Below, in pieces: positions 35,645-47,938 of a stretch of DNA of 64,000 nucleotides. The notes under the pieces are model-generated. The model was not told where the DNA came from. It saw only the letters and a program-made list of their open reading frames with translations, and ran no database searches. The position numbers were made by a program, and so were the translations under genes. Source of the stretch: Lucifuga dentata (Eukaryota; Chordata; Actinopteri; Ophidiiformes; Bythitidae). Every line of letters begins with the position of its first letter. Position 1 is the first letter of the stretch. The DNA is taken from contig VXCM01000471.1 of NCBI GenBank assembly GCA_014773175.1, positions 101,619 to 165,618 of the forward strand, given 5' to 3'.

Positions 35645-37394
35645 TATATATAGTCTAGCAGTGTCCAATATTTTTTTTTTTTTCTATCTGCACATAGGTA
35701 ATTAATCCCACAGGGATTTTTAAAATTGCAATCTAAAATAATGTCATCAATAGCAATTTACTTTTTGTCTCCCTTATTCTTGTATAATTCAGGCACCACT
35801 ATTAGCTGATGACACCGATGGTATGGTGCTCTCGAAGTGCTTTCTTGTTAGCATTGCTGAACTACTGCATGTGCAATGATCCAGTTGTACAGCAAGCTTT
35901 TAGATGTTCAGATGGTTTGCAAAAGAGAGAAGCTATTTCTAGCATAAATAGAACAAAACAATATATGATGAATGACATGTTTACAGTTCATGATACTATG
36001 CAGATGTGTTAAAAATATACAGAATGGCAGGTTTGGAAGACAGTACCTTGAGCTTGATTGACTAGTTTTATGAGTATCTTGATAATCCCACTGGCATTCA
36101 TTAACTTTGCCCATCTGTTGAGCCAGCTCCTGAAATGTTATTGTATTTGTTTTAGTCCTCAGATCCCCTAAAAACAGGACCTTCCTCCTGATCCTCTTTT
36201 AAACGATGCAGATCATGGTCCTATTTTTGCCATCAGTGGTATCACAACACAACCTGCTGCCAAGGGATAATCTGTAAGCATTTTAGAAGAGAGAGAACAC
36301 AGCTTGAGGCTCTTGTTGTATTAGCAAGGTAAAAAGTGTCGTAGAGCTGATCCTGGCAGATAATCACACCAATGATGAAAAATAGTATACAAGACGCAAA
36401 ACATTCACAAAATAGTGCAAGAATAAGATGTAGTTTTATTTTGTCAGTACAAAGAATCCTGATGATCTTTTGTTTCTATCACACTGAAGGCTGTTATGAC
36501 TGTGATAATTCTGTACATTGTGAAACCGCTTCATTTTCTGGCTGGGGTCGAGGTGAACTGTATAATTCAGGGGGATAATCTTATGAAACTTTTTATGTGG
36601 GATGAGCTGCTCATTATTTCTCAATCGCGCTCGGATTTAAGAATGGAGAGTGGCAATTTGTTTGCAGTCCTAATTTCCCCAAATTAATGTGTTATGTATG
36701 TTCTTCCCCAGGCCTGCACTGAGGGACACTGTGTCCCACCAAAGCTGCATCTGGAAGCTGCAGAGCCTCTGCAGTAGATTAGGCTGATATCCAATAGGAT
36801 TTGGTCCTGTACAACTCATGAAAGCACCATGTAAATGGTGCATCTAATGATCCAAGTTAATATGATTAAAATGAATAAAGCTGCCCATATATGCATGTTC
36901 TCTCTCTGTCTGTTGCTTTGTGGCTCTCTCTCACACACATACACACATACTCATACCGTAGATTATCCAGTTACATGATACTGTGGGGATCTGTGCTGAT
37001 GTGTGGGTATTAGCCTTACAAGGCCAAAAACACACACAGAGGCTGCTGTAAACCAAATGTCCAAAATCAAAGAGCAGGACACATGCCATGTCCACTGAAA
37101 AACACCCAAAACCATTCTGAGTGGCTCATCCACAGTGACAAAAGACACAAACACTGGATAACACCGAATATAAGCAGGCCTAGAAATAAGAGGAAGTCAT
37201 AATATCAGCATATTCTGACCAACTTTAATAATGTCAACACGGATAATGTCAAGGCCAGAAAAGGTCTGGCATAATTTCTTCCCAACCCAGTAACATATTA
37301 TACCCACCCCACCCCAGCCTGGTGGGTGTGGCTGAGCACAGAGAGTACCTATGCTCAACTACACCTGCATTCCACAAAGGGGCAAAATGGTATA
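35645..37394. other. non-coding stretch
   Basis: No gene or clear transposon. The segment 36380-36720 is notably free of simple repeats and might be conserved non-coding sequence, which cannot be judged from one genome. Confidence 0.5.
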
Positions 37395-38115
37395 ACAAGT
37401 ATTTATGAGTCTAAATGGGTTCTTACTGTAATGTTAAGAATATTCTTTATGAATGTGGGCTATCTTGTTTATGGTATGATACTGGAAGTCTTAATCCTGA
37501 AAATATAAAGCATATGATTGATCTCAGACTAAAAGATAGGGATTTACAGAGATGGCATGATGGATTATATAGTAACCCTTTGCGTGACATAGATTATTTA
37601 AGGTTGATTTTGGTTTTGAGAGTTATCTTATCATGTTGAGCCCAGTTGAAAGAATTTATATGTCTAAATATCAGTGTGGGAGTCATAATTTACCTGTTTC
37701 AGAGTGTAGATATGCATGTGATAATACACTCAAACCACTCTTTGAGAGGTGACCAAGGAAATGAATTTCACTATGTGCTTATTTGTTCTTTTTTTGATGA
37801 CAGAAACAAACTAATTAGAAGTTATTTTAGAGTTAATCCCACTATTTATAAATTTAAGGAGTTAATGGGTGCAAAAAATGTCAAAGTCTTGTTTAATTTG
37901 GTTAAGTTTATGAAGAAAATATTGTACTTTTTTTTATTATGCAGAGTTTTGGTTTCTATGTTTTGTTTGCTGATTGTCTGTGTATTTTTTTGTTCTTTAT
38001 AACCCTGTGAGAGGTCAATGGGAAAATAAAAAGAATAAAGTGGGGCTGTGTTCCCTGGTGAAGACATGGATTTTCTTCCATGCAGCTCCATGTTGGACCA
38101 GATAAATAAAGTTAC
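37395..38115 (+). pseudogene. LINE 3' end (ORF2 C-terminus and tail), frameshifted
   Basis: One frame gives MIDLRLKDRDLQRWHDGLYS and a second, after a stop at 37637, gives GNEFHYVLICSFFDDRNKLI, then RSYFRVNPTIYKFKELMGAK. The 'GDEFHYLFECPFF.ddRk.li...y..rPn..KF..Lm' pattern is the typical C-terminal end of a fish non-LTR retrotransposon. The two frames and stops show decay. A(T)-rich tail sequence follows (GGGAAAATAAAAAG, GATAAATAAAGTTACTGC). Confidence 0.65.
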
Positions 38116-38129
38116 TGCAACAAATTACA

Positions 38130-38275
38130 CAGATGGGTGTGGGCATGTCTGCCTTTTGGGAATAAATACTGCTAACTGTTCCCATTACAGTTAGAACTGA
38201 AGAATCCTTTCAGATGATTGATGAAACATCTTCAAACTACTCTTTCCAGTCCAGTCACTCATTTTCAACCTTCTA
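38130..38275 (+). mobile_element. retroelement-like tail, family E copy 2
   Basis: It shares GATGGGTGTGGGCATGTCTG, AATAAATACTGCTAACTG, TGAAACATCTTCAA and CCAGTCCAGTCACTCA with the minus-strand copy at 31010-31160. It lies between the LINE end and the hAT element. Confidence 0.45.
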
Positions 38276-38660
38276 TACACCCTATAAATCAGTGGTCACC
38301 AACCTTTTCCAAACCAAGATCACTTCTCATGTCTAAATATAGGCCAAGATCTACCGTTCATAAATATAAGAAATAAACACCCATAAATGTTTAAATGCTG
38401 AATAATGCTGCCTCTTTTATTTACAAACAGTCCATTTTTAACAATTTTAATTCAGACTATTGTATGTGTGCTTGGTCAAGGCACAGTATGAACTGAAATA
38501 CCGGTATCCTCACCTTCTCTCAAAATCAGCCAAGAAGGCAGAAATTAAAATATGAATGACTGCAATACATTACATGCAGTTTATTTTAATGAGGCAAAGG
38601 GAGCTTCAGTTTTTTGTGCTTGGCCAAAAGGTTACTCACACAAAATGAGGCCTCTGAAGA

Positions 38661-38693
38661 CATTGAAGACAACAGCAGCTGTTGTCTTCAATG
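38661..38693. repeat. perfect hairpin, 16-bp arms, 1-nt centre
   Basis: CATTGAAGACAACAGC (38661-38676), A, then its exact reverse complement (38678-38693). Confidence 0.97.
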
Positions 38694-38846
38694 CCAACTT
38701 CAACTCAGTCACTTTGGCGGAACGCAGAGCGCTTTTGGGTGGGAAATCTTTAAATTTCTGGTGGTTAGTGACATGATATCATTCCAGGTTGCCTTTTTTC
38801 ACCAGCGCAACTGCTTGGTTACAAAGTCGGCAGACTGGTCTCTCGT

Positions 38847-38981
38847 TGACCAAAGTGAACAAAAACTTGTGCTCCCATTCGGAATGAAAGTTGTAGGTTT
38901 TTGGCTTCTTTCANTGACCAAAGTGAACAAAAACTTGTGCTCCCATTCGGAATGAAAGTTGTAGGTTTTTGGCTTCTTTCA
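38847..38981 (+). repeat. exact 67-bp duplication around a single N (assembly join)
   Basis: 38847-38913 equals 38915-38981; N at 38914. Confidence 0.85.
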
Positions 38982-39282
38982 CATATTCTCCGCCATCTTA
39001 TCATATTGCTAGTCAGTTGCTACCTTGTATTTGAATGACTGTGGCTCTGTGGCTTCATCATGGCAGTACCATGATCCAGCCAGCCAATCAGACAGGAGAA
39101 CAGGAGAGTGACATGTCATAACATTTCTGGATTGGCTGGATTGAAAAAATATATAAATGACATAAATTCTGATAGGTTAAAACAATATATTATTATTCCC
39201 TAATGCTTTGCAATCTCTTTTGAGTGTCTTAAAGATTGACAGGTCGATCGCAATCGACGGGTTGGCGACCCCTGCTATAAAT

Positions 39283-39722
39283 AAACAACTTTAAACTGTG
39301 AATGAAAATCATACATTTGGTTGGGTAAACATGGAACTGCTCTTTAGTTTGTGTGCAATACTAGAATCATGATGTGCTGATTTTTCTAAGACTTTGTGTG
39401 AAAGTATTTTAGCCAGCAGGAACTACAGTACATGGTGGTATTGCAACTTGAAATAAAATGAAAACATCAAAAATGTTGTCAAAATGTGTCAATGTTACAC
39501 ATTATATTATTCTCAGTCAAAATGATAGAAACTTACAAATTGTTTTATTGTCTCTTTCTTGTTCAAACAGCTGAGCTTTGTGAAGCTATACTGTTAGCAT
39601 TTCGGGATGAACGCTGCCTGCTGCCGCTGACCAACATTTTTCGGTGTTCACACACTGAGCCTTCTTACATGTTGACTTTCCCAATTCTGTCAAGGCAAGA
39701 GCAGCGCTTCTCTCCCTGGGAA

Positions 39723-39762
<40 letters not shown>

Positions 39763-40634
39763 AAAAAAAGAAAAACACATCAGCCTGACTGCTGCTCATG
39801 CTAAATAATTACCAAGTTCTTCTATTTCTTGTGGCTGTTACTGCAAATATATATAGTTCGGATCACTATGTTATTTCAGCAGTGATAGGGAATGGCAAAA
39901 AAGATAATTTATTTATATGAAAATGACATGGATTATCTCTTTATATGGAGCTGAAGCAGTGGAAAGTGTGAGCCCTCTCATCAAAACCAGCCACCATCCA
40001 AAGTCATAAATTGCAGGATGAAATATAACTGCAGGACTGCCGGCACAGAGCAACATGTTGCATTAATGTACTCTCTGGGCTGTGAAGCTATCTTCATGGG
40101 CAGAACATGCTCTTAACTGGGGGAGCTGGTAAGCTAACATTTCTTGATGTACCTCAGGGGCTTCAGGGGAATGATGTCCAATTCTTTACACTTCTATGGC
40201 TCCAATTTTCACTCACTAATGGAGTGAAACATGTTTCAGTACTAAGGAGTTCCTTCCCTCACAACACTGCAGGGCTGAAGACCGACACTACACTAAATCA
40301 TAAAATGGATCTATTTTCTTCTTCTGATTTATTATGAATAATTGTTTGAATAAATGACAATGTTCCTTCAGAGTCATTTGACCTGCGCTTGGCTTTATTG
40401 TTTGACTGGTATGCAGCCAAATGTAAACTCCTGGCGTGATTAATGTCATCATTAATATTTATTTATGTATCTTTAGGATGTGTAAATAAATCAAGTTATT
40501 TTAATTATGAAATGAATTTATTTTCAGCCAGGGCAGTGAGATTATTTAAATCTGTTTCCAAGACAAATTAACTTGTTTCAAAACTTTTTTGGAGTAAAGT
40601 GTCACTGTTCTTGATACTAGTTCAGAGATCCGCC
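39283..40634. other. non-coding stretch
   Basis: It contains a long poly(A) (39723-39760) and otherwise unique sequence. 40310-40620 is rich in ATTA/TAAT motifs without simple repeats and is a candidate for conserved non-coding sequence (inference only). Confidence 0.5.
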
Positions 40635-40810
40635 TTATTACCTCCGTAAGGAGGTTATTTTTTTCCATGTGCTTATTTGTTTGTTTGTTGGCAGGATTTT
40701 TGAAAAACTTGGTGGAAGGGTGGGATATAGCTCAGGAAAGAACCCAATAAATTTTGGCATCCATCTAGATCCAGGGGTGACTCATGAGATACAGCAATTT
40801 TTGACAACTC
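40635..40810 (+). mobile_element. dispersed repeat family D, copy 2
   Basis: The hairpin start CCTCCGTAAGGAGG, then TTTGTTTGTTTGTTGGCAGG, TTTTTGAAAAACTTGG and CATCTAGATCCAGG, is the forward orientation of the repeat seen inverted at 55-185. Confidence 0.5.
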
Positions 40811-40859
40811 TCTTCATACTCCGATTATGCAACACGTCATGCCTATTTATCCTATTAAT

Positions 40860-40960
40860 TCAATTCAGTTTCAATTCAGTGTACTTTATTTATTCCCAAA
40901 GGGCAATTAAGAATGGAAGACATATAAAAACATACATTATAAACAGATGTTAAAAACAGA
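40860..40960 (-). mobile_element. possible LINE tail
   Basis: GTGTACTTTATTTATTCCCAAAGGGCAATT resembles the 'ACTTTATT.ATCCC.AAGGG.AATT' 3' tails of fish LINEs read on the opposite strand. It is short, with no coding remnant attached. Confidence 0.3.
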
Positions 40961-41059
40961 TATAAAAAATAGACAGACATGCCGTTTATGTATACATCTT
41001 ACTCACATAATTGCATTATTTAGAGTACAGACAAGCAATCCAAGTATTTTGTACATGTA

Positions 41060-41275
41060 AATGACTGCACACCTGCATGGATTTCTTCCAGGAGCTCAAA
41101 AGACAAAATGAATTGGAAACTTTAAATTGCCCATAAATATGAATTTGGTCCTGACAGATTGGTGAGCTGTCCAAAACATACCATGCCTGTCACCCAACAC
41201 CCACTCGGATAGGTTCCAGTCCCACCTGACTCTGCAGGATAAGTTGGTGCAGAGGATGGATGGATGAATGGATAT
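41060..41275 (+). mobile_element. dispersed repeat family F, copy 1
   Basis: It shares a decayed GGNTTTCTTCCAGG..CTC, AAATTGCCCATA, CCTGTC, GGATAGGTTCCAGTCCCACC, then a GGATAAG..GAGGATGGATGGATG tail with 63110-63420. This is a very common teleost repeat with a GGATG-type 3' end. Confidence 0.55.
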
Positions 41276-41548
41276 AAGAATTCTAGGACATATTAATCAC
41301 AAAAAATGATATATATTTTTTTTCAGAATATCTGTCAGAAGGTTATAGGAAATATTAACAATTTTCATTATTCCACCAGGATTGGCTCTGAAATCTAGTC
41401 CTTCACTGCCAATAACCTGCTGGTGCCTCCCTACAGGGTGAATCTGTTCCACTTGCTCAATCCTATAAATATGAATGATTGCTTTTAATCCGCACCATTG
41501 TGTGCTCACATTCTCTTCAATCTTTTCATTCTTGGGTTTAAAATGTGA

Positions 41549-41594
<46 letters not shown>
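41549..41594 (+). repeat. (GA)n microsatellite
   Basis: A pure GA run of about 23 units. Confidence 0.95.
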
Positions 41595-41596
<2 letters not shown>

Positions 41597-42852
41597 CAAA
41601 AAGGAGAGTGATGCTGTTTATTGCTGGAGACACTGCAGCCCAACCTATCTCATTAGTCTGTTTGTGATTAAAAACTACTCTCAAGCTGATATCATTAACC
41701 TGCCCACACAACCATGCACTCTCAATGGGGCCTTACAAACTAGCAAAAAGAAATTAGCCTGTGTCTTGCGTGCGAGCGCTAAATTTACCCCCTGTACTCA
41801 CAGCCTCACTAGAAACATCACGAGGGGGTGTCTTTTATGTTCAAGCCTGTTTTTTCGAGTGCATCTAAAAGTTTCAAGATCCTATTTTAAGATGATTTAA
41901 TCTTATTTTTCCTGTCCAAGGAATAAGCACCATCTGCACTGTATTATTAGACTCTTGAATAAATTTTAGTCTTGTTATTTAGTATTTTTCTGAGAGTTCA
42001 TTAGAAAGAAAAGTGAGAAAGTGGATTTGATGGTTGCCACATTAATTTCCCAAAAGTCTATTATAATGTTTATAATGTCTTGTTTATTTCAAGAAAACAA
42101 TTAATAAGTCATTTTAAAGTCAGTTTTCTTGTCCCAAAAGTCTTATCTTTTTAAAGCAATTTAAAAAATTATGTCAGTGATGGGAGACAATTTCAGTCTG
42201 CGCACAATACATTTATTTTCATGAATTTTCTTGACATAATTGCCTATGTCTGGTAACAAGTGAGAATAAGGCAAATTGCTGCATTACAATGAAAAAAAGG
42301 ACACTTCTCAAAACATTCTTCTACTCTTGATTTTAATGTGATTAATTTTTGATTCAGCACTGCACACTTACTGTATAAACTGGAAGAAATAGCCAGATTT
42401 TACCAAAAAAAAAAAAAAAAAAAAAGTAGTTGTTTTAAGACTAAAATTCTGATGAGCTAAATTCAAAGGCCAATAATAAAACTTCAAGCATCTTTAACCT
42501 GAACCATTTAAAGAGGATTTCCACATTCTTATTGTCATTTAGGGGGTCTATTACCATTACCATCGATTTACCATTAGTTATAAATTACACTGTTAAAAGT
42601 ATTGATTTACTTACCAGATGATACAAGAACAATCAAGCAGGTGCAGAAATGTGCCATGTGGACTGCTGCAAAATGATGCCTGCTTGTGATTTCTGGGATG
42701 TACAAGATATGTGTATGGAAAAATTGAATGGAACACATTGCTAATGACTTAACAGATAACCATCATAAGTTTAAATATTATATAAATACTGAAGCTCTAT
42801 TGGTTTGATTGTCCAAAAGGAAAGCAGTTTCACTGTAACAGCCTTGTTTAAT

Positions 42853-42853
<1 letters not shown>

Positions 42854-42894
<41 letters not shown>
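42854..42894 (+). repeat. (GA)n microsatellite
   Basis: A pure AG/GA run of about 20 units. Confidence 0.95.
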
Positions 42895-42898
<4 letters not shown>

Positions 42899-43077
42899 AA
42901 ACTATGTTGTTGTTCCTAGTAGGTAACTTTTTATAGTGTATATCTGATATTGGGTTAGCCCAGGACTGAGTTGTCTGTGTTGGGGTAAAAGAGGTTATTC
43001 ACCATCCATCAGCAATTATGGTGCAATTCTATAGCCTTTTCTTCACTGTCAACATTTATAATCCCTCTCTACATTCC

Positions 43078-43202
43078 CTTATCTGACTTCGACCCCAGTC
43101 ACAAGCCTCTCGGTGTGAGATTACAAACATCTGGCGGGTNCTTATCTGACTTCGACCCCAGTCACAAGCCTCTCGGTGTGAGATTACAAACATCTGGCGG
43201 GT
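43078..43202 (+). repeat. exact 62-bp duplication around a single N (assembly join)
   Basis: 43078-43139 equals 43141-43202; N at 43140. Confidence 0.85.
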
Positions 43203-44033
43203 CATCTACTCTCAAGCTGTTATGATAAACTCAGCAGTAGGGATGGCTTCTGAATAGCCACAGGAAAATTTACTGATGGAATGTCCCACGCAACTCTACT
43301 CCTAATGTAATGCTTCGTCATTGCAATGAGATCCACATCTAATGCCCTGCTGGTGTGGATATGTGATTAAAAAGCGTAATCTGAGTGGTTTGTATAGACT
43401 GATATGCAGTATATCACTTCACAGCCAGAGTTTCTCTTTCCTCACTGGCATTTATTCTACTGTTATCTACTCCACTAGAGTGTGAAATGTTGAATCAAGA
43501 TGATTTTATAGCATTATAGTGGGGAGAAATAACCAGAAAATATGCAAAATTGCTTCTGGAAGTTCAAAAAAAAAAAAAAGAAAAAAAAAAGTGAGTTAGA
43601 TTGTGATGAGAAGAAGAAATATATATCCCACCTGAATTTTCTACTCTATATGCAGCCAACATCTTCAGATCAAAAAAGGCTGTTGAATCCCATCCAAAAC
43701 ATCTGACACTCTAGCATCTGGCAAATGATCAAACCAAGCACCACATGGAAAACTGAAGCTTGTTGGCTTGTTTAAATTCTTGCAGGGTTGGGCTGTTAGT
43801 GAAAAGTAAACAGAACATTAATAGAGTTTACGTGTAGTTTACTTAATAAATATTAATATCATCCTGAGCGTAGACCCTGTGACTGACAGCACAACTTTTC
43901 CACTTATGTGTGGTCTGGTTGGAAACAAATTGTGTTATAGTTGGTGTCCAACTGGATATGAACAAGTAGGAAAAAGCCAGTAGAGGAAACACCTACAAAT
44001 TCTGTAATTTTGCGAAGTATTCTATCATCAAGG

Positions 44034-44075
<42 letters not shown>

Positions 44076-45168
44076 AAACAGCAATCCAGTTAGATAAAAT
44101 GACTTAAGATTTATTGAAACTAAATATCCACAATAAAGCACAGTGACCTTAAAGGTAGAATTTAATTTCTGCCTTTGTACCTTCACATTAACAATAAATG
44201 AAAGTCAAGTTACAGTTGCTTGTATATTAATTGTTTTTCAAACATTTCAGTAGTTAAGTTCTTTTCTAATTTTGCCTGTGAAAATCTTGCTATTTCTGCC
44301 AATCGTGCAAATAACAAACCAGCTTTGTAAAACATTTTAAAGAGTGAAAGTGACAGAGAGGAAGCAAAAATTGATCAACTGCATTTCGCTTTACAAACAG
44401 AAAGTTTCATTTATTACTTGTGTTTTTTTTTGTTTTTTTGTTTTTTTAGTGAATTCCTTGACTTTATTTAATCTCTCTTTACATTTATTTCTAGAATTCC
44501 AAGATTAATTGTATTGGAAACCAGTTAATGAATCAGTGTCAGACAAAATAACTCAGTCTCTTAAAATGTTTGATTGGATATTGAAATTAACCCAACCTTA
44601 TTTTCTGTTAGCTCTAGCTGATATATAGATTGAATATCTTTCAAAGACAAATCACGGCAAATTATCCTGAACAGTTTCAATAGACTTGTTGACTTTTTTT
44701 TTTTTTTTATTTTGATTTTTTTTTAAGAACTGAACAGTGCCACTGTACTTGACATTAAACTTTACTAAATGCACAATACATGCAGACTACAGGTTCAAAC
44801 ACATGAATTTGTGTTGCTCTTGAAATCTAAAGTGATCCAGATTTGCAATACTAATTATTTAACATTTTAATTACAGATGATAACAAGTAAGCAGATGTTC
44901 CAAACAATAATTGTGTCTTTGAGCAATTAATCACTTTCTGAGCACAAAATCAAACTCTTTTAGTTAAGTTTTCTTTGTAATTTCATCAAGGCTAGAAATG
45001 GACAGATGTACAATAAGCTGTGTGCAAAGCAGGGCCGTATGCAGGGTTTTAGAAATACTGAGGTCCAAAAACTGAGCCTGCTAGGGGGATTCGGGGGCAT
45101 CCCCCCCCCCCCCCNCAATAGCTTTAAAACCATGTCAGTCAGTAGCATAAATGATCTGTGTCTCTCTG

Positions 45169-45215
45169 CTTTTCATAACCTGTTCCTGTCTCATATGGGA
45201 GCAGGTTATGAAAAG
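45169..45215. repeat. perfect inverted repeat, 14-bp arms, 19-nt loop
   Basis: CTTTTCATAACCTG (45169-45182) and CAGGTTATGAAAAG (45202-45215). Confidence 0.93.
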
Positions 45216-45851
45216 TAAAAGTCTCTCTGTCTTCAGCATCACGTTCGTTCTGTTCATTTCTCTCTGTCCTCAACTCCTTGTCCTCTCTCACCCTCTGTAT
45301 TCACTGCCTGTCCCTTTCTCTGATCCTCACTTGCCTCTCCTGCAAAAGTGTATTAAAAATAATTTAGTAAAATTATATACACCTTCTTTATTTCATCTTT
45401 GTGTTTGAGTTTGCATCATTTTGGATTTGAATTATAGAAATGTGTCCCAAACAGTACATAAACACAAGCAAAATGTGTGTTATACAATAATACTATATTA
45501 CACTATAATTATGCTAGGTGTTTGTGTTACATTGAGTCTTTAGGTTCAACTGTAATTACCAAAGAACATATACTGTATATATAAATGTGGTAATGATGAC
45601 ATAGTCTGAATTGGATCGGGTCAGTTTTTGTTTGTGTTGAACAGGGACATAATGCTAATCCTCTCCTGGACACAGTGGGCAGTACCTGCTCTTCCTCTCT
45701 CATATCCATCACCTTCTTTCTTTCTTTTTCTCTCTGCCTCCTGCGCCTCATCTTGTCTTCCCTTCCCAAAGCTGAGCTTTGACTGGCACAGTCTTTACAT
45801 TTTTGTGTAAGAAAGTTTACACAGGGTCATATTTACATATAAATATCCAGT

Positions 45852-46211
45852 TACATGAAATTTCCAGGGGTGTAATACTACCCATTACCACTACCCATGG
45901 AAAATAGTTTAAATCATACCTTAGAATGAGATATTTCCTGACTAAACATCTTATCAGCACATTTTGTGGTGGTCAGTAATCCGTGACCTATCAGTTATGG
46001 TAATCAGCTGTTGAAATAAGTATCATGTTTACTGGTACTGGTATGTGGAGTATTTTCAGACAATCACAGGAATACTATGACAGTACCCAGAAAAACAGGT
46101 AATTTGCTAAATAAATAGATAGAACAACATCCCCGGAATTGACTTATGTGCGGGTTTCTTTAAAAATCTAAATTTGCAGATCAAAATCGGGGTCGGCTTT
46201 ACATAAAGAAC
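45852..46211 (-). mobile_element. deletion derivative of DNA transposon H
   Basis: This segment is the inverted, internally deleted counterpart of 50412-51592. 45852-46050 matches the reverse complement of about 51285-51490 (AAATTTCCAGG, ACTACCCATTACCACTAC, CTTAGAATGAGATATTTCCT). 46140-46209 matches the reverse complement of 50434-50500 (TTAAAAATCTAAATTTG). The terminal TATA-rich repeats are lost. Confidence 0.7.
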
Positions 46212-46263
46212 CTCCCTGTGTTGAGCAAAGATATTGTAGTAATGACAAGACAATGCACTGCAC

Positions 46264-46278
46264 CACACACGCACACGC

Positions 46279-46317
<39 letters not shown>

Positions 46318-46339
46318 ACAGAGAGAGAGAGAGAGAGAG
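46264..46339 (+). repeat. (AC)n followed by (GA)n microsatellite
   Basis: AC run 46264-46316, then GA run 46321-46339. Confidence 0.95.
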
Positions 46340-46449
46340 CAATGACGGAGATCAGTCATTTTGCCGTTATACAATATCTTTGCTGCACCAAAGTAAAGTT
46401 ATTTTTAGGCGATTATTTGACGACTTTTATTATACACGTCGAAAAAAAT

Positions 46450-46469
46450 ACCGAGGTCCGGACCTCGGT
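46450..46469. repeat. perfect 20-bp palindrome
   Basis: ACCGAGGTCCGGACCTCGGT is its own reverse complement, with no spacer. It is GC-rich in an AT-rich context. Confidence 0.95.
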
Positions 46470-47896
46470 GTCCTCAATGGTGGGTACGGCCATGGTGCAA
46501 AGCTGTGTCTCCAGCCAAGAAAATGTACTTCAAAATTATTAATTCACATGATGAACCGAAATTACTCCTTCTGTACGTTACAATTTCATAGACGCTCAGA
46601 AAACAGAATATCACAAACCTTAATTATAACTCTGGAGTGTGGTAAGGAAACTTTCAAATGAATCTAAGTTCACCTGCTAAGGCACTTTGCAAGGTCTTGA
46701 TCAAAATTGACTTTTTGCTCACGTTTGTTGTTAGCAAACAGGCTGCAAAGATCTTTTAACCATGAAGGAAGAGGAAGGATGACGGGAGGATAGAGACTTT
46801 AATAAACAAATTGGGAATACTCCATACATCCATCCATCCCTTTCTGTTATTCTTGCCTGGATCTAACAGCTGGTTGGAGAGAGAGAGAGAGAGAGATTGT
46901 TTTGCTGTTTGTGCAGAGTTGAGGAAATATATTGGACTGGGATTTAGCAAATCAGAATTCATTGCAAAACTTTCTGATCCTGGAGGTTCAAGGGCTCTGA
47001 ATAAACAAGACTGACTGTTTCAGAGACATGCATATATTAGCCCGATTTGAGCCAGAGCTGATACACAGAGACAGCTATGGGAATTTAAGCTAGAATCATA
47101 TTGAAGGGATTTATAGAAAAACAAGGCTGGATCAGTGAGTCTCTGTACAAAGGAAGCTTTGGGCAGTACTCAGTGACAGGATGTTAAATGTCCTGAGTCT
47201 CGATTCAACAATAAGCATGACGATGCTGAAAAAAAAGATGAATAGCTTGCACGATCTTTTTCATCATAAATGTCACTGTCAGTCGGGATAGACACCAAAT
47301 ATCATGGCAGTCATCAGCTTTGTCTGAATCTGATCACAGAGTTCAGTGGAAAAACACATCAGGGTCAAACCCAAAGGCATTATGAGGTTGATAGACAGTA
47401 ATAACACACCGTACAGAAGGTGTTGACAACCCCCTAAATACGGAACATTCTGCTACTAATCGCCAAAGACAAGCAATTAAATATTTATTACTGCAGGTCA
47501 CATAACGGACATCCAGTTAGTTCATAAGCTCACTACGAAGCTTTTATTTATGGTTTTTACTTCACAATGAACACGGGCTTAGTGATTTATTTATTTATTT
47601 TGTAGACTGTTTCACCAGTAAAAATCCCTTTTCAGACAAGTAGAAACTCCTTAAGTGGCAATAAGCATAGTTTTTACTGCCCCATAATACCAAATAATCG
47701 TAACATACTGCATATAATGTATATATAAATATCAAATCACATTTGTGTAATGCAGGCTCACATGATTCCAGTGATTACTTTGACCACAGCTGAATTCATT
47801 CTGCTTTACTAGAATCCCCACACTGCAAAAATATCCTATTAGAAACAAGCAAAACAATCTGTAAAATTATCTAATATTAAGTAAAAATAAATCTGA

Positions 47897-47898
<2 letters not shown>

Positions 47899-47927
<29 letters not shown>

Positions 47928-47938
47928 GATAGATATAT
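47899..47938 (+). repeat. (TA)n then (GATA)n microsatellite
   Basis: ATATATATAT followed by about six GATA units. Confidence 0.9.

Larger units (their letters stand above)
38290..39274. mobile_element. hAT-type element with perfect 8-bp target-site duplication
   Basis: The ends CAGTGGTCACCAACC and, inverted, CAGGGGTCGCCAACC are typical hAT TIRs. The 8-bp duplication CTATAAAT flanks it at 38282-38289 and 39275-39282. The interior (about 985 bp including an artefactual 67-bp duplication) has no intact transposase. A 16-bp perfect hairpin lies at 38661-38693. The intact duplication suggests a fairly young insertion. Confidence 0.85.
41276..45851. other. non-coding stretch
   Basis: No gene. It holds two long GA microsatellites (41549-41594, 42854-42894), the duplication around N 43140, poly(A) runs at 42404 and 44034, poly(C) with N at 45115 and a hairpin at 45169-45215. 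CAGGGCCGTATGCAGGG near 45033 and CTAGGGGGATTCGGGGGCAT near 45082 may be one end of a DNA transposon whose other end I could not find. Confidence 0.5.

Noticed and set aside
41475..41900. Open frame of 141 codons with an Arg-Glu repeat
   Set aside because: The repeat is the GA microsatellite read in frame; no protein family is recognisable.
46218..46661. Open frame of 147 codons with a His-Thr repeat
   Set aside because: It is translation of the AC/GA microsatellite and flanking transposon sequence.
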